DNA from: Erythrobacter sp. 34-65-8 | GTDB taxonomy: Bacteria; Pseudomonadota; Alphaproteobacteria; Sphingomonadales; Sphingomonadaceae | Assembly (NCBI GenBank): GCA_002278985.1 | Contig: NCJP01000079.1 | Coordinates: forward strand, 1-7,409 | Direction: 5' to 3' | DNA: 7,409 nt | Shown: positions 1 through 6,790 of the stretch, one piece after another | Numbering within the stretch: the stretch's first letter is position 1 | Layout: each line of letters opens with the position of its first letter | The notes under the pieces: model-generated | What the model saw: only the letters and a program-made list of their open reading frames with translations | What the model was told of the DNA's origin: nothing | The model's database searches: none | Made by a program: the position numbers and the translations under genes

Positions 1-720
1 TGGCCGGGCAACATTCGCGAACTGCAGAATCGCATCCAGCGCGAGTTCCTCATGTGCGACGGTCCGAGCGTGTTGATCCATGACGCCGCACCAATGACGG
101 ACCGGCGCCGGGCGCCCGACCGCCGGCAAGCGCCCATCTGCCCGCTCAACTTCAACGAGGCAAAGCAACTTACGCTGCACGCCTTCGAGCGTGATCACCT
201 GCTGCGCCTGATGCGCGAAATGGCCATGGCCCACCGCCGTCCGGATCAGCCCGAAATCCCGCCGCTGGATGATCTGCTTGCCATTCCGCTGGCTGACGGG
301 ACCAACTGGTCGGAAGAGGAAGTGCGCGAGGAACTGGACAACAACGCGCAAGGCCTGCTCGGCTATGTGGTTCGCTGGATCGATGCCGGGGTGGGCTGCT
401 CCAAGGTGCCGGACATCAACGATGTCGGCCTGATGGAGGACCGCGCCACCTTGCGGATTTCCAGCCAGCACATGGCCAACTGGCTGCTCCATGGCGTCGC
501 CACCCGCGAACAGGTGATGGACAGCTTGCGCCGCATGGCCGCCAAGGTTGACGCGCAGAATGCGGGCGATCCGGCCTATGTCCCGCTGGTCGGCAACGAG
601 GACGGCGCGGCTTTCCGCGCCGCCTGCGATCTGGTGTTCAACGGCGTCGAGCAGCCGAGCGGCTATACCGAACCGCTGCTCCATCAATGGCGTCTGGCGA
701 AGAAGGCGGCTGGCGGCTAA
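1..720 (+). CDS. Chimeric ORF (5' end outside window): sigma-54 activator C-terminal part fused in frame to malate synthase G C-terminus
   Basis: The frame is open from the first base to TAA at 718-720, giving 239 codons in view. Residues 1-10 read [10 protein letters not shown], the sensor-II region of the AAA+ domain of sigma-54-dependent activators. A basic linker follows (DRRRAPDRR). Residues 50-73 (FNEAKQ...[13 protein letters not shown]) match the segment just before the Fis-type helix-turn-helix. There the similarity stops, and the DNA-binding domain is absent. From about residue 85 ([10 protein letters not shown]) to the end it matches the C-terminal domain of malate synthase [48 protein letters not shown]. 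The stop fits the normal malate synthase end. The activator lacks its HTH and the enzyme lacks its TIM barrel, so neither activity is expected. It may be a deletion fusion or an assembly join. The family assignments are secure; the biological status is not. If translation began inside, ATG at 52 or 211 are candidates, but neither has a good ribosome binding site. Confidence 0.85.
   Translation, partial: WPGNIRELQNRIQREFLMCDGPSVLIHDAAPMTDRRRAPDRRQAPICPLNFNEAKQLTLHAFERDHLLRLMREMAMAHRRPDQPEIPPLDDLLAIPLADGTNWSEEEVREELDNNAQGLLGYVVRWIDAGVGCSKVPDINDVGLMEDRATLRISSQHMANWLLHGVATREQVMDSLRRMAAKVDAQNAGDPAYVPLVGNEDGAAFRAACDLVFNGVEQPSGYTEPLLHQWRLAKKAAGG
250..720 (+). pseudogene. glcB: Malate synthase G remnant (C-terminal ~155 residues only)
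   Basis: Malate synthase G condenses glyoxylate with acetyl-CoA to give malate and is normally about 720 residues long. Only the C-terminal plug region is present. The motif GCSKVPDI carries the cysteine equivalent to E. coli Cys617 (codon 397-399). LMEDRATLR carries the Asp equivalent to the catalytic base Asp631 (codon 439-441). The final [15 protein letters not shown] matches the family C-terminus. The barrel that supplies the catalytic Arg and the Mg-binding Glu and Asp (Arg339, Glu427, Asp455 in E. coli) is absent. The start of the homology is approximate, about nt 235-262. The frame is intact with no stops or frameshifts, and the residues are well conserved, so the loss looks recent or is not biological. 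Confidence 0.8.
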
Positions 721-734
721 CCTTCGGCACGTTC

Positions 735-739
735 GGAGA
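735..739 (+). promoter_or_regulatory. Ribosome binding site of the Rap1a/Tai-like gene
   Basis: GGAGA lies nine bases before the ATG at 749. It decides this start over the longer open frame that reaches back to 548 and overlaps the malate synthase remnant. Confidence 0.7.
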
Positions 740-748
740 CAGAGTCGT

Positions 749-1150
749 ATGAAGAAAGCCGTAATTGCCTGCCTGCTCGCTGGCCTCGTTAGCGTGCCGG
801 TGGCAGCCCAGCAAGCCCAGCAGGGGCAAGCCCGGCAGGGGCAACAAGGCGTCGCCTCGAGTGGTGGTTTCCTGGTGGCGCGCGGTCTCTACACCTCGTG
901 CGTAGCTCTGGAAGCTGGTGAGCAGCTGGCCTGTCGCAGTTATCTGATGGGCATTGCCGATGCCATGGCGATGCACGTGGACAACCGCTGGGGTCCGCCA
1001 GTGCTGTGCAACGCGGCGACCCTTGACGTCAGCCAGCTCGGCTCGATCTACGCCGACTACATGCGCCGCAACCCGGACAAGGCCGACTGGACCGCCGCCT
1101 CAACCGCCTACAATGCCCTGACCGAACGCTATCCCTGCCAGCGGGGTTAA
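749..1150 (+). CDS. Exported Rap1a/Tai-family immunity-like protein
   Basis: 133 residues. Residues 1-20 form a clear Sec signal peptide: MKK, then a hydrophobic stretch, with cleavage likely after VAA. A low-complexity Gln/Gly stretch (about 21-34) follows. The rest fits the Rap1a/Tai family: [48 protein letters not shown], then a helix ending ERYPC near the C-terminus. Four cysteines remain after cleavage (51, 62, 87, 130), enough for two disulfides in the periplasm. Founding members neutralise type VI secretion amidase effectors, but many relatives are solitary and uncharacterised. No effector or secretion gene is in view, so the family call is firmer than any immunity function. It starts 28 nt after the preceding stop, which would allow co-transcription, and its stop overlaps that of convergent rsmA. 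The start is ATG with a good ribosome binding site. Confidence 0.85.
   Translation: MKKAVIACLLAGLVSVPVAAQQAQQGQARQGQQGVASSGGFLVARGLYTSCVALEAGEQLACRSYLMGIADAMAMHVDNRWGPPVLCNAATLDVSQLGSIYADYMRRNPDKADWTAASTAYNALTERYPCQRG
812..841 (+). repeat. Two-copy 15-nt tandem repeat encoding the Gln/Gly linker
   Basis: CAAGCCCAGCAGGGG is followed directly by CAAGCCCGGCAGGGG, differing at one base. It encodes QAQQG then QARQG, right after the signal peptide of the Rap1a/Tai-like protein. The unit is a multiple of three, so copy changes would alter linker length without a frameshift. Confidence 0.75.
1147..1150. other. Convergent stop codons sharing TTAA
   Basis: The plus-strand TAA at 1148-1150 and the minus-strand TAA of rsmA (1149-1147) use the same palindromic TTAA. 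There is no intergenic space here for a terminator, so transcripts of each gene probably read into the antisense of the other. Confidence 0.9.
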
Positions 1151-1959
1151 CCCAGCACGCGCGCGACTGCGACGAACTCCTGCACCGAAAGGGTTTCCGC
1201 CCGGCGGGTTTCGTCGATGCCGACCGTCCGCAGCGCGTCGAGCGCGCCGGGCATGCCCTTGAGGCTCTGGCGCAGCATTTTGCGGCGCTGGCCAAAGGCG
1301 GCCTCGGTCAGGCGTTCGAGGGTGCGGGGCGTCACGCCTTCCGGCATCTGGGTGGGGGTCAGGTGGACCACCGCGCTCATCACCTTGGGGGGCGGGGTGA
1401 AGGCGCTGCGGTGGACCTTCATCGCCAGCCGCGCCTCGCTGCGCCACTGCGCCAGCACCGCCAGCCGCCCGTAAGCATCGCTATCCGCCGCAGCGACGAT
1501 CCGCTGCGCCACCTCCAGCTGGAACATCAGCGTCAGGCTGGCCCATTGCGGGGGCCAGACCGCGCCTGAAAGCCAACCGATCAGCAGCGCAGTGCCGACG
1601 TTGTAAGGCAGGTTGGCGACGACGTGGAACGGCCCTTCAATACGGTGGGCGACCTTCATGGCGTCACCTTCGATTACCCGCAGCTTGCCGGGAAAGGCTT
1701 CGCCCAGTTCGTCCAGGGCCGGAAGGCAGCGGCGGTCCATTTCGATCGCCGTGACCGTGGCACCGGCCTTCAGCAGCGCGCGGGTCAGCCCGCCCGGGCC
1801 GGGGCCCACCTCCAGCACCTGTTGTCCTGCCAGATCGCCGGGGATTGCGGCAATCCGGTCAAGCAGGTGTGCGTCGAACAGGAAGTTCTGCCCCAGCGCC
1901 TTGGTGGCGGAGAGGCCGTGGCGGGCAATGACGTCCCGCAAGGGGGGGAGATCAGGCAT
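1147..1959 (-). CDS. rsmA: 16S rRNA (adenine(1518)-N(6)/adenine(1519)-N(6))-dimethyltransferase RsmA (KsgA)
   Basis: RsmA dimethylates two adjacent adenines in the 3' terminal hairpin of 16S rRNA, using S-adenosylmethionine, as a late check in 30S assembly. The product is 270 residues, normal for the family. Visible motifs are KALGQNFL (20-27), the SAM-binding [10 protein letters not shown] (50-59), acidic IEMDRR at the end of strand 2 (72-77), EGDAMK (97-102), catalytic NLPY (116-119), [14 protein letters not shown] (187-200) and [13 protein letters not shown] (222-234) in the C-terminal domain. The ATG at 1959 was chosen because the family begins shortly before this conserved segment. The frame stays open for 20 further codons to 2019, but that stretch lies inside pdxA. 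The start overlaps the pdxA stop by eight bases (ATGCCTGA), so translation is probably coupled. It is the last gene of the minus-strand block, and no terminator hairpin is evident beyond it. Confidence 0.97.
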   Translation of the reverse strand: MPDLPPLRDVIARHGLSATKALGQNFLFDAHLLDRIAAIPGDLAGQQVLEVGPGPGGLTRALLKAGATVTAIEMDRRCLPALDELGEAFPGKLRVIEGDAMKVAHRIEGPFHVVANLPYNVGTALLIGWLSGAVWPPQWASLTLMFQLEVAQRIVAAADSDAYGRLAVLAQWRSEARLAMKVHRSAFTPPPKVMSAVVHLTPTQMPEGVTPRTLERLTEAAFGQRRKMLRQSLKGMPGALDALRTVGIDETRRAETLSVQEFVAVARVLG

Positions 1960-2965
1960 CGACTGTTCGGGTATCCGCGCGCCGGGTGGCCATTTCGCCC
2001 GCCATGCGGATTGCTGCAATCAGCGCGCCGGGATGCGCCAGGCCCTTGCCCGCGATGTCGAATGCGGTGCCATGATCCGGGCTGGTGCGGATGATCGGGA
2101 GCCCCAGGGTGACGTTGACTCCGCTGTCGAAATCGAGCGCCTTGACCGGGATCAGCGCCTGGTCGTGGTACATGCACAGGGCCACATCGAACGAGCTCCG
2201 TTTGTGCGGGGCGAACAGCGCGTCAGCCGGATGGGGGCCGCTGGCATCGATCCCTTCGCTGCGGAGGCGCGCGATCGCGGGGGCGATCAGGTCGATTTCT
2301 TCGCGCCCGAAAACGCCGCCTTCGCCGGCATGGGGGTTGAGGCCGGTGACAGCGATGCGGGGGTGCGCGATCCCGAAATCGCGGGTGAGAGCGGCAGCAA
2401 CGGCACGCCCGCGGCTCACGATCAGATCTTCGCTGAGGAGCCTGGGCACATCGGCCAGTGCACAGTGGATGGTGAGCGGGACGGTCCGCAGGTTGGGGCC
2501 GGCCAGCATCATCACCGCCTGGCTTTCAGGAATTCCGCAGGCATGGGCGAGAAACTCGGTCTGGCCGGGGAACGAGAAGCCCACTGCTGTCAGCGCCGCC
2601 TTGGAAACCGGCGCCGTGACGATGGCGCAAGCCTTGCCATCGCGCGCAAGGGCGGTGGCCCATTTGAGCGATTCCCAGGCCAGCCAGGCACCGTCGCTGT
2701 CGGGCACCCCGGGCCGCCAGCCTGTGCCAGCGGCGCCAAGCACCGGGATTCCTTCAGCAAAGACCCCGAGCGCGTCGCCCGGTTCGTCGATCGGGATTAT
2801 CGCCACGCCCGCCCCCTGCGCCCGGGCGGCATCAGCGAGCACACCTTGCCCGCCAGCGACCAGGAAAGGCGGCAGCTGTTCCGCGGCCCGTTGCTGCCAT
2901 GCCTGTACGATCAGCTCGGGGCCAACTCCGGCAGGATCACCGAGCGATAGGGCGAGCGGGTTCAA
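1952..2965 (-). CDS. pdxA: 4-hydroxythreonine-4-phosphate dehydrogenase PdxA
   Basis: PdxA oxidises 4-phosphohydroxy-L-threonine with NAD(P)+ in the DXP-dependent pyridoxal 5'-phosphate pathway; the product is used by PdxJ. The protein has 337 residues, the usual length. It opens with [14 protein letters not shown] (4-17), typical of the family start. The three divalent-metal histidines are present: His167 (LTIHCA), His212 ([10 protein letters not shown]) and His267 (MYHDQ), matching E. coli His166/211/266. Substrate-binding Lys275, Asn284 and Arg293 ([10 protein letters not shown]) are also present. One difference is Gln135 in GQTEF, where E. coli has GHTEF (His136). The start is TTG, overlapping the surA stop as TTGA. 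No ATG or GTG lies nearby in frame, and the family N-terminus fits this codon. Expression is therefore probably coupled to surA. Confidence 0.97.
   Translation of the reverse strand: MNPLALSLGDPAGVGPELIVQAWQQRAAEQLPPFLVAGGQGVLADAARAQGAGVAIIPIDEPGDALGVFAEGIPVLGAAGTGWRPGVPDSDGAWLAWESLKWATALARDGKACAIVTAPVSKAALTAVGFSFPGQTEFLAHACGIPESQAVMMLAGPNLRTVPLTIHCALADVPRLLSEDLIVSRGRAVAAALTRDFGIAHPRIAVTGLNPHAGEGGVFGREEIDLIAPAIARLRSEGIDASGPHPADALFAPHKRSSFDVALCMYHDQALIPVKALDFDSGVNVTLGLPIIRTSPDHGTAFDIAGKGLAHPGALIAAIRMAGEMATRRADTRTVDA
2962..2965 (-). promoter_or_regulatory. TTGA stop/start overlap coupling surA and pdxA
   Basis: The surA TGA (2964-2962) and the pdxA TTG (2965-2963) share TTGA. The non-ATG start together with the overlap suggests termination-reinitiation coupling. 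Confidence 0.8.
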
Positions 2966-4299
2966 TTGTATTCGATGAACGCGTCGTTCCGCAGGTCACG
3001 CAGGTAACGCTGGGCACGCTTGTTGATGCGCTCGTCTTCCATCTGCGCCAGCATCGTATCGAAGTCCGGCCCGCCCTGTGTCTGCGGGTCATCGCGGCCG
3101 CACAGCACCAGTGTGCGGACACCGTCCTCCAGCGAGCCGAACAGCGGGGTCGCCTCGCCGATCTGCATGGCCAGAATGCTGGTCTGGAGCTGCGGCGGAA
3201 GCTGGCCGACCTTGATGTCGTTGTTGGTGACCACCTCAGCCCCGACTGTCTGCGCTGCGCGCTCCACGTCACCGCAACCGCGAATCGACTGGACCGCCAG
3301 CCCGAACGCCTCGATCCGGGCGGTTGCGGCTGCTTCGCTGGTGCCTGCCGGGAAGGCAATGGCGACCTGTTTCAGGCTGAGCATGGCGTCACGCGGATCA
3401 GCCATCAGCACCTTGCGCCGGTCGATCAGGTAAACGATCCAGTATCCGCCGGGAATCTCCACCGGACCCATCAGCTGGCCCGGCTGCATTTCGCGCACGA
3501 CCTCTTCAAGCTGGGGAGACTGGAGCTGTGCCAGCCGGATCCAGCCCAGATCACCGCCGACAGCAGCCGTGGTCGCTTCGGAGAACTGGCGTGCATAGGC
3601 AACAAAGCTGCCGCCCTGGCGCAGTTGCTCCACGATGCGGGTGGCGTTCTGCCCCACCGCTTCACGGGTTTCGGGGGTGGAGGAGAGGAAAATCTCACCC
3701 ACCCGGTATTCGTCGCTGCCCCGGGTTTCCTCGAGGCGCTTGAGTACTTCTCGCACCTCTTCGTCGGATACGTTGATGAACGGTGCGACGTTGCGCCCGA
3801 GCAGGCGCTGCCAGGCGATTTCGCCCTGGATCTGGCGCTTGAGCGCGGCCGGGCTGGACCCGATGGAGATCAGGTAGGCGTCCATTGCCTTGGGATCGGA
3901 ATTGAAGCTGCGGCTGGCCACATCGGCATAACGGGTATCGATTTCGGCCTGGGTAATCTCGATTTCCTGCGCAGCGGCTTCCTGGATCTGCAGGGTTTCA
4001 TCGATCAGGTTGCGCAGCACCTGCATCCGCAGGCGGGCCATTTCCTCGGGCGGGATCTCTGCCTGCGAGGCAGCCGCGACGAGCGCCACACGGTGGTCCA
4101 CGTCAGTGCCGGTGATGACCGATCCGTTGACCACGGCGGTCGGCTTGCGGCTGTTGGGATCGTTCTGGCGCAGGATGTTGACGTTATCCGGGATGCCGAG
4201 CGGGTTGTTTACCTGCTGGGCCTGCGCGGCGACGGGGCCGAGAACCAGCCCGAAGGATGCCACGGCACCGAGAATGCGGCCGAATGTGAGTGCTGTCAC
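2962..4299 (-). CDS. surA: Periplasmic chaperone / peptidylprolyl isomerase SurA
   Basis: SurA binds unfolded outer-membrane proteins in the periplasm and delivers them to the BAM complex. The chosen start is GTG at 4299, with GGAA eight bases upstream. It gives 445 residues and a proper signal peptide (hydrophobic 5-24, cleavage at AQA|QQ after 27). Residues 50-180 are the helical SurA N-terminal domain (AVVNGSVITGTDVDHR, LRMQVLRNLIDETLQ). Residues about 197-296 form a parvulin domain (YRVGEIFLSS, GGSFVAYARQFSE, GGDLGWI, LMGPVEIPGGYWIVYLIDRR). Residues about 305-402 resemble a degenerate second parvulin domain (LKQVAIAFP, GCGDVERAA, GQLPPQLQ, RTLVLCGR) with two cysteines, 342 and 400. A terminal helical segment follows. 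E. coli SurA has 428 residues and two parvulin domains. It follows lptD by 148 nt and overlaps pdxA by four. Confidence 0.95.
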   Translation of the reverse strand: MTALTFGRILGAVASFGLVLGPVAAQAQQVNNPLGIPDNVNILRQNDPNSRKPTAVVNGSVITGTDVDHRVALVAAASQAEIPPEEMARLRMQVLRNLIDETLQIQEAAAQEIEITQAEIDTRYADVASRSFNSDPKAMDAYLISIGSSPAALKRQIQGEIAWQRLLGRNVAPFINVSDEEVREVLKRLEETRGSDEYRVGEIFLSSTPETREAVGQNATRIVEQLRQGGSFVAYARQFSEATTAAVGGDLGWIRLAQLQSPQLEEVVREMQPGQLMGPVEIPGGYWIVYLIDRRKVLMADPRDAMLSLKQVAIAFPAGTSEAAATARIEAFGLAVQSIRGCGDVERAAQTVGAEVVTNNDIKVGQLPPQLQTSILAMQIGEATPLFGSLEDGVRTLVLCGRDDPQTQGGPDFDTMLAQMEDERINKRAQRYLRDLRNDAFIEYN

Positions 4300-4307
4300 C
4301 TGATACG

Positions 4308-4311
4308 TTCC
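4308..4311 (-). promoter_or_regulatory. surA: Ribosome binding site deciding the surA GTG start
   Basis: On the minus strand GGAA is followed by eight bases and then GTG at 4299. Together with the signal peptide that follows, this favours the GTG over the in-frame ATG at 4509, which lies inside lptD. Confidence 0.5.
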
Positions 4312-4392
4312 GTCTGTTCCGCGCCACCGGCGCTGCTGTCTGTTCGCCGCGCATCTGCCTCGGACAGGCTTAACACGGGCTGAGTAGCCGGT

Positions 4393-4421
4393 CGGATAGC
4401 GGCTTTGCGCCGTCCCGACAA
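4393..4421 (-). promoter_or_regulatory. Candidate promoter for surA-pdxA-rsmA in the lptD-surA gap
   Basis: On the minus strand TTGTCG (4421-4416) and TATCCG (4398-4393) are separated by 17 bases, about 95 nt before the surA start. The spacing is ideal, but the -10 box is weak. The 148-nt gap is long compared with the overlaps downstream, so an internal promoter is reasonable. This is inferred from sequence only. Confidence 0.25.
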
Positions 4422-4447
4422 TCGCCCCTGCCGCAAACTCCGCAACC

Positions 4448-6694
4448 CTAGCGGAAGCCGAGATTGCGCAGGGAGAAATAGATCTGGAAGGTATCGCCGC
4501 GGCGGGCATCGCCGGCGTCGATATAGTCGCGGCGCCAGGTCAGGCCCATTTCGAGGCAATCGTCCTGGTAGGCGACCCCCAGACGGGTGCGAACCGGATC
4601 GAACCCGTCGGAAGTGAAGGTGGGATCTTCGCTGCGGTCGGTCAGGTTGAAGACGCCCGATCCGAACACCGACCAGTAACGTGCAAAGGCCACCCGCCCG
4701 GCCAGTCGCAGCTCTTCGCGGTCCTGCAGATCCTCGATCCCGGCCGCAATGTCCCGGTTGAGGCGCAGGTAGCCGATTTCGGCATATGTCCGGCGCGAGC
4801 CCACGGTGGCGTCGAATTCGTTGCGGCGGACCGAGAAGCTGTCCTTGTCGAGCCGGAAACGGTGGGTGAGCTTGAGGAAATCGCGGTAGCGCACCTCGGT
4901 CCGGCCGACAAAGTCACTGACCCGGTCGCTGAGGCCCGTGCCATCGACCAGCACGAGCGGATCGTTGTCGAGCCGGTAGGACTGCCCGATGGTGGAGCGG
5001 ATCCGCCAGTCGGGAATCTGCAGTTCCCAGTCGAACCCGTACGTGACCCGCGCTCCGTCCTCGAACCGGTCATAGCCCGGGAAGCGGTTGAGCGAGAAGA
5101 GGTTGGAATCTTCCAGGTCAATCGCGCGCGCATCCTCATTGGGAACAGCCAGGTTGCGGATCGGCGGGGTGGCGACCAGCTGGACCCGGGGGGTGAAGAC
5201 CTGCGTTCCGCCAAAAGCCTGACCCACGAAGGGCCACTGAATGTCCAGTGCGCCCAGCGCGATGCCGCGGGCCTGCCAGCCCGGATTGCCGCGATAGGCT
5301 GCCGTTGCCGTCAGGCCGTTCTCGTCCGAATGATAGACATCGCCGCGCACCAGCCCGGTCAGGGTAACCATCTGGCCGAGCGCGGTGATCCGGCGCAGAT
5401 CCCACCGCGCCCCGGCAAAGGCGCGCTGGGTGTCCTGCCCCTCGTCGCGGGTGATCGCGAGGGTGTTGAGCTGGAGCTCAAGCGTGCCGCCAAGCCCGGT
5501 GGGGTCGGCGATGCGGCGGCGGTAGTCGATCAGCGGCAGGGCTACCGGCACCTGGCCTTGCGGCTGGCCAAGGCGCAGGGTCTGGGTGGCCCAGCCTTCG
5601 ACCGAGAGGTACGATGTCTCGTCCACCCGCTCCAGTGCGAAGGTGGAGCGCAGGCGATCATCCCGGCTGATGTCGTAGCGGCGCAGGAAGGTGCGGTCAC
5701 TGGCCAGCCGGACCGAACCGGTGAAGCTCCAGTTGGGGTCAAACTGGAACCGGCCGTTGGCCTCCAGGTAACCGCGCGGATCGTTTTCCCGGAAGGGCAC
5801 GCCGGTTATGTCTGACACCCGCTGGCTATAGGTTCCGTAGCCGGTGATCTGATAGGCACCCTTGGACGTCAGGTGCCGCCATTGGGCAGAGGCCATCGGC
5901 GGCGCTTCGGTAAACAGGTAGGCCCCCAGCGTGAGGTCCTTGTTGTCAGCCATCCTCCAGTAATAGCTGCCCGAAATCTCCACCCCGTTCGATTGGGACA
6001 CGCGGATATCGGGGATCAGCAGGCCCGATACCGGCCCGCCATCGGTGCGGACGGACAGGCCCGGGATCGGCAGGATGCGCGCGCCGAACAGCTCCAGGTA
6101 TGCGCCGGTAAAGCGGACCTGCTTTCCCTCCGGATCATAGACCACCCGGTCAGCCGTGATGCGCCAGCTGGGGTTGCGCGGGCATCCGTCGCCGTCGACC
6201 ACGGCGCAGGCGCTGTAGGCGGCATCGGTCAGGACCACCAATCCATCGTCGCCCCGCTCGCCCGAGCGGGCGGCCAGGCGGCCCCCTTCGCGCAGGGCAA
6301 TCAGCAGCTCCGACATGGCGCCGGCTTCGAACTTGTCGGTCAGCTCGACCTGTTCGGTGAACAGCTGGTTGCCTTGCTGATCGACAAACCGCACGTTGCC
6401 GATTGCCGTGATGGTGCCGGCCTTGCGGTCCCACACCACTTCGTTGGCGCGAACCGACTGGTCATCGCTGCGCAGGACGACATCGCCCGCAGCGCGGATC
6501 ATGTCGGTGTCCGACTCGTAGGACAGGCTGTCCGCCTCGAAATCGATTGCCCGACCAGCCTCGATCATGCGGCTCGCCGGCTCCTGCGCCAGCGCCGGGG
6601 CGGCACACCCCAGGGCGAGCACGAATGCGGGAATACTGGCCCGCAGCAAGCGGCGACAAGGCGCCTGCACGATGGTCACATAGGCGGGGAGCAT
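4448..6694 (-). CDS. lptD: LPS-assembly protein LptD (Imp/OstA)
   Basis: LptD is the outer-membrane barrel that, with lipoprotein LptE, inserts lipopolysaccharide into the outer leaflet. The product has 748 residues (E. coli 784). A signal peptide (basic RRLLR at 14-18, hydrophobic to about 33, cleavage at ALA|QE after 37) is followed by the periplasmic OstA/jellyroll domain (about 48-130: IDFEADSLSYESDTDMIRAAGDVVL, VVWDRKAGTITAIGNV). The C-terminal domain starts near WRITADRVVYDPEGKQVRFTGA and YLELFGARILPIPGLSV, then PVSGLLIPD. A long run of alternating beta strands ends in a C-terminal beta signal (FQIYFSLRNLGF). Mature cysteines are 163, 171 and 713. ATG 6694 was chosen because the signal peptide follows directly. 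The frame runs back to 6793, but that would erase the intergenic region shared with pepA. The ribosome binding site is weak (GGGAG 15 nt upstream, or AGG closer). It heads the surA-pdxA-rsmA block. Confidence 0.96.
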   Translation of the reverse strand: MLPAYVTIVQAPCRRLLRASIPAFVLALGCAAPALAQEPASRMIEAGRAIDFEADSLSYESDTDMIRAAGDVVLRSDDQSVRANEVVWDRKAGTITAIGNVRFVDQQGNQLFTEQVELTDKFEAGAMSELLIALREGGRLAARSGERGDDGLVVLTDAAYSACAVVDGDGCPRNPSWRITADRVVYDPEGKQVRFTGAYLELFGARILPIPGLSVRTDGGPVSGLLIPDIRVSQSNGVEISGSYYWRMADNKDLTLGAYLFTEAPPMASAQWRHLTSKGAYQITGYGTYSQRVSDITGVPFRENDPRGYLEANGRFQFDPNWSFTGSVRLASDRTFLRRYDISRDDRLRSTFALERVDETSYLSVEGWATQTLRLGQPQGQVPVALPLIDYRRRIADPTGLGGTLELQLNTLAITRDEGQDTQRAFAGARWDLRRITALGQMVTLTGLVRGDVYHSDENGLTATAAYRGNPGWQARGIALGALDIQWPFVGQAFGGTQVFTPRVQLVATPPIRNLAVPNEDARAIDLEDSNLFSLNRFPGYDRFEDGARVTYGFDWELQIPDWRIRSTIGQSYRLDNDPLVLVDGTGLSDRVSDFVGRTEVRYRDFLKLTHRFRLDKDSFSVRRNEFDATVGSRRTYAEIGYLRLNRDIAAGIEDLQDREELRLAGRVAFARYWSVFGSGVFNLTDRSEDPTFTSDGFDPVRTRLGVAYQDDCLEMGLTWRRDYIDAGDARRGDTFQIYFSLRNLGFR

Positions 6695-6753
6695 GGCTTG
6701 CCTATCGCACTCCCTCGGCCTAATCGCAATCGCATCCTTTCCAGGGGCAGAGC

Positions 6754-6765
6754 TGGCGCGCGCCA
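6754..6765. repeat. 12-bp perfect palindrome TGGCGCGCGCCA
   Basis: A perfect inverted repeat lies between the divergent lptD and pepA genes, 31 nt before the pepA start. It could be an operator half-site pair, but a GC-rich genome yields such palindromes by chance. Confidence 0.4.
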
Positions 6766-6786
6766 CACCACAGGCCCCGAGCACCC

Positions 6787-6790
6787 GGAG
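6787..6790 (+). promoter_or_regulatory. pepA: Ribosome binding site of pepA
   Basis: GGAG lies five bases before the ATG at 6796, which supports that start. Confidence 0.7.

Noticed and set aside
548..748. Longer start at 548 for the Rap1a/Tai-like protein
   Set aside because: The extra residues are an out-of-frame reading of the malate synthase remnant, and the ATG at 749 has a ribosome binding site followed at once by a signal peptide.
1613..2950. Long plus-strand open frame of 445 codons opposite rsmA and pdxA
   Set aside because: It is antisense to two confidently identified genes; the translation has no recognisable motif and its openness follows from GC-rich codon bias.
2899..4383. 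Long plus-strand open frame of 494 codons opposite surA
   Set aside because: It is antisense to surA over almost its full length, has no recognisable domain or good ribosome binding site, and is best explained as a shadow.
4396..4415. Possible terminator hairpin (CGGC/GCCG stem around GCAAA on the minus strand) between lptD and surA
   Set aside because: The stem is only four base pairs and is not followed by a T-run.
4300..4509. Longer surA start at 4509
   Set aside because: It would add 70 residues overlapping the end of lptD and bury the signal peptide.
4642..5214. Minus-strand 190-codon open frame inside lptD in another frame
   Set aside because: It is Ser/Arg/Pro-rich, a product of frame-shifted GC-rich codons, and lies fully inside lptD.
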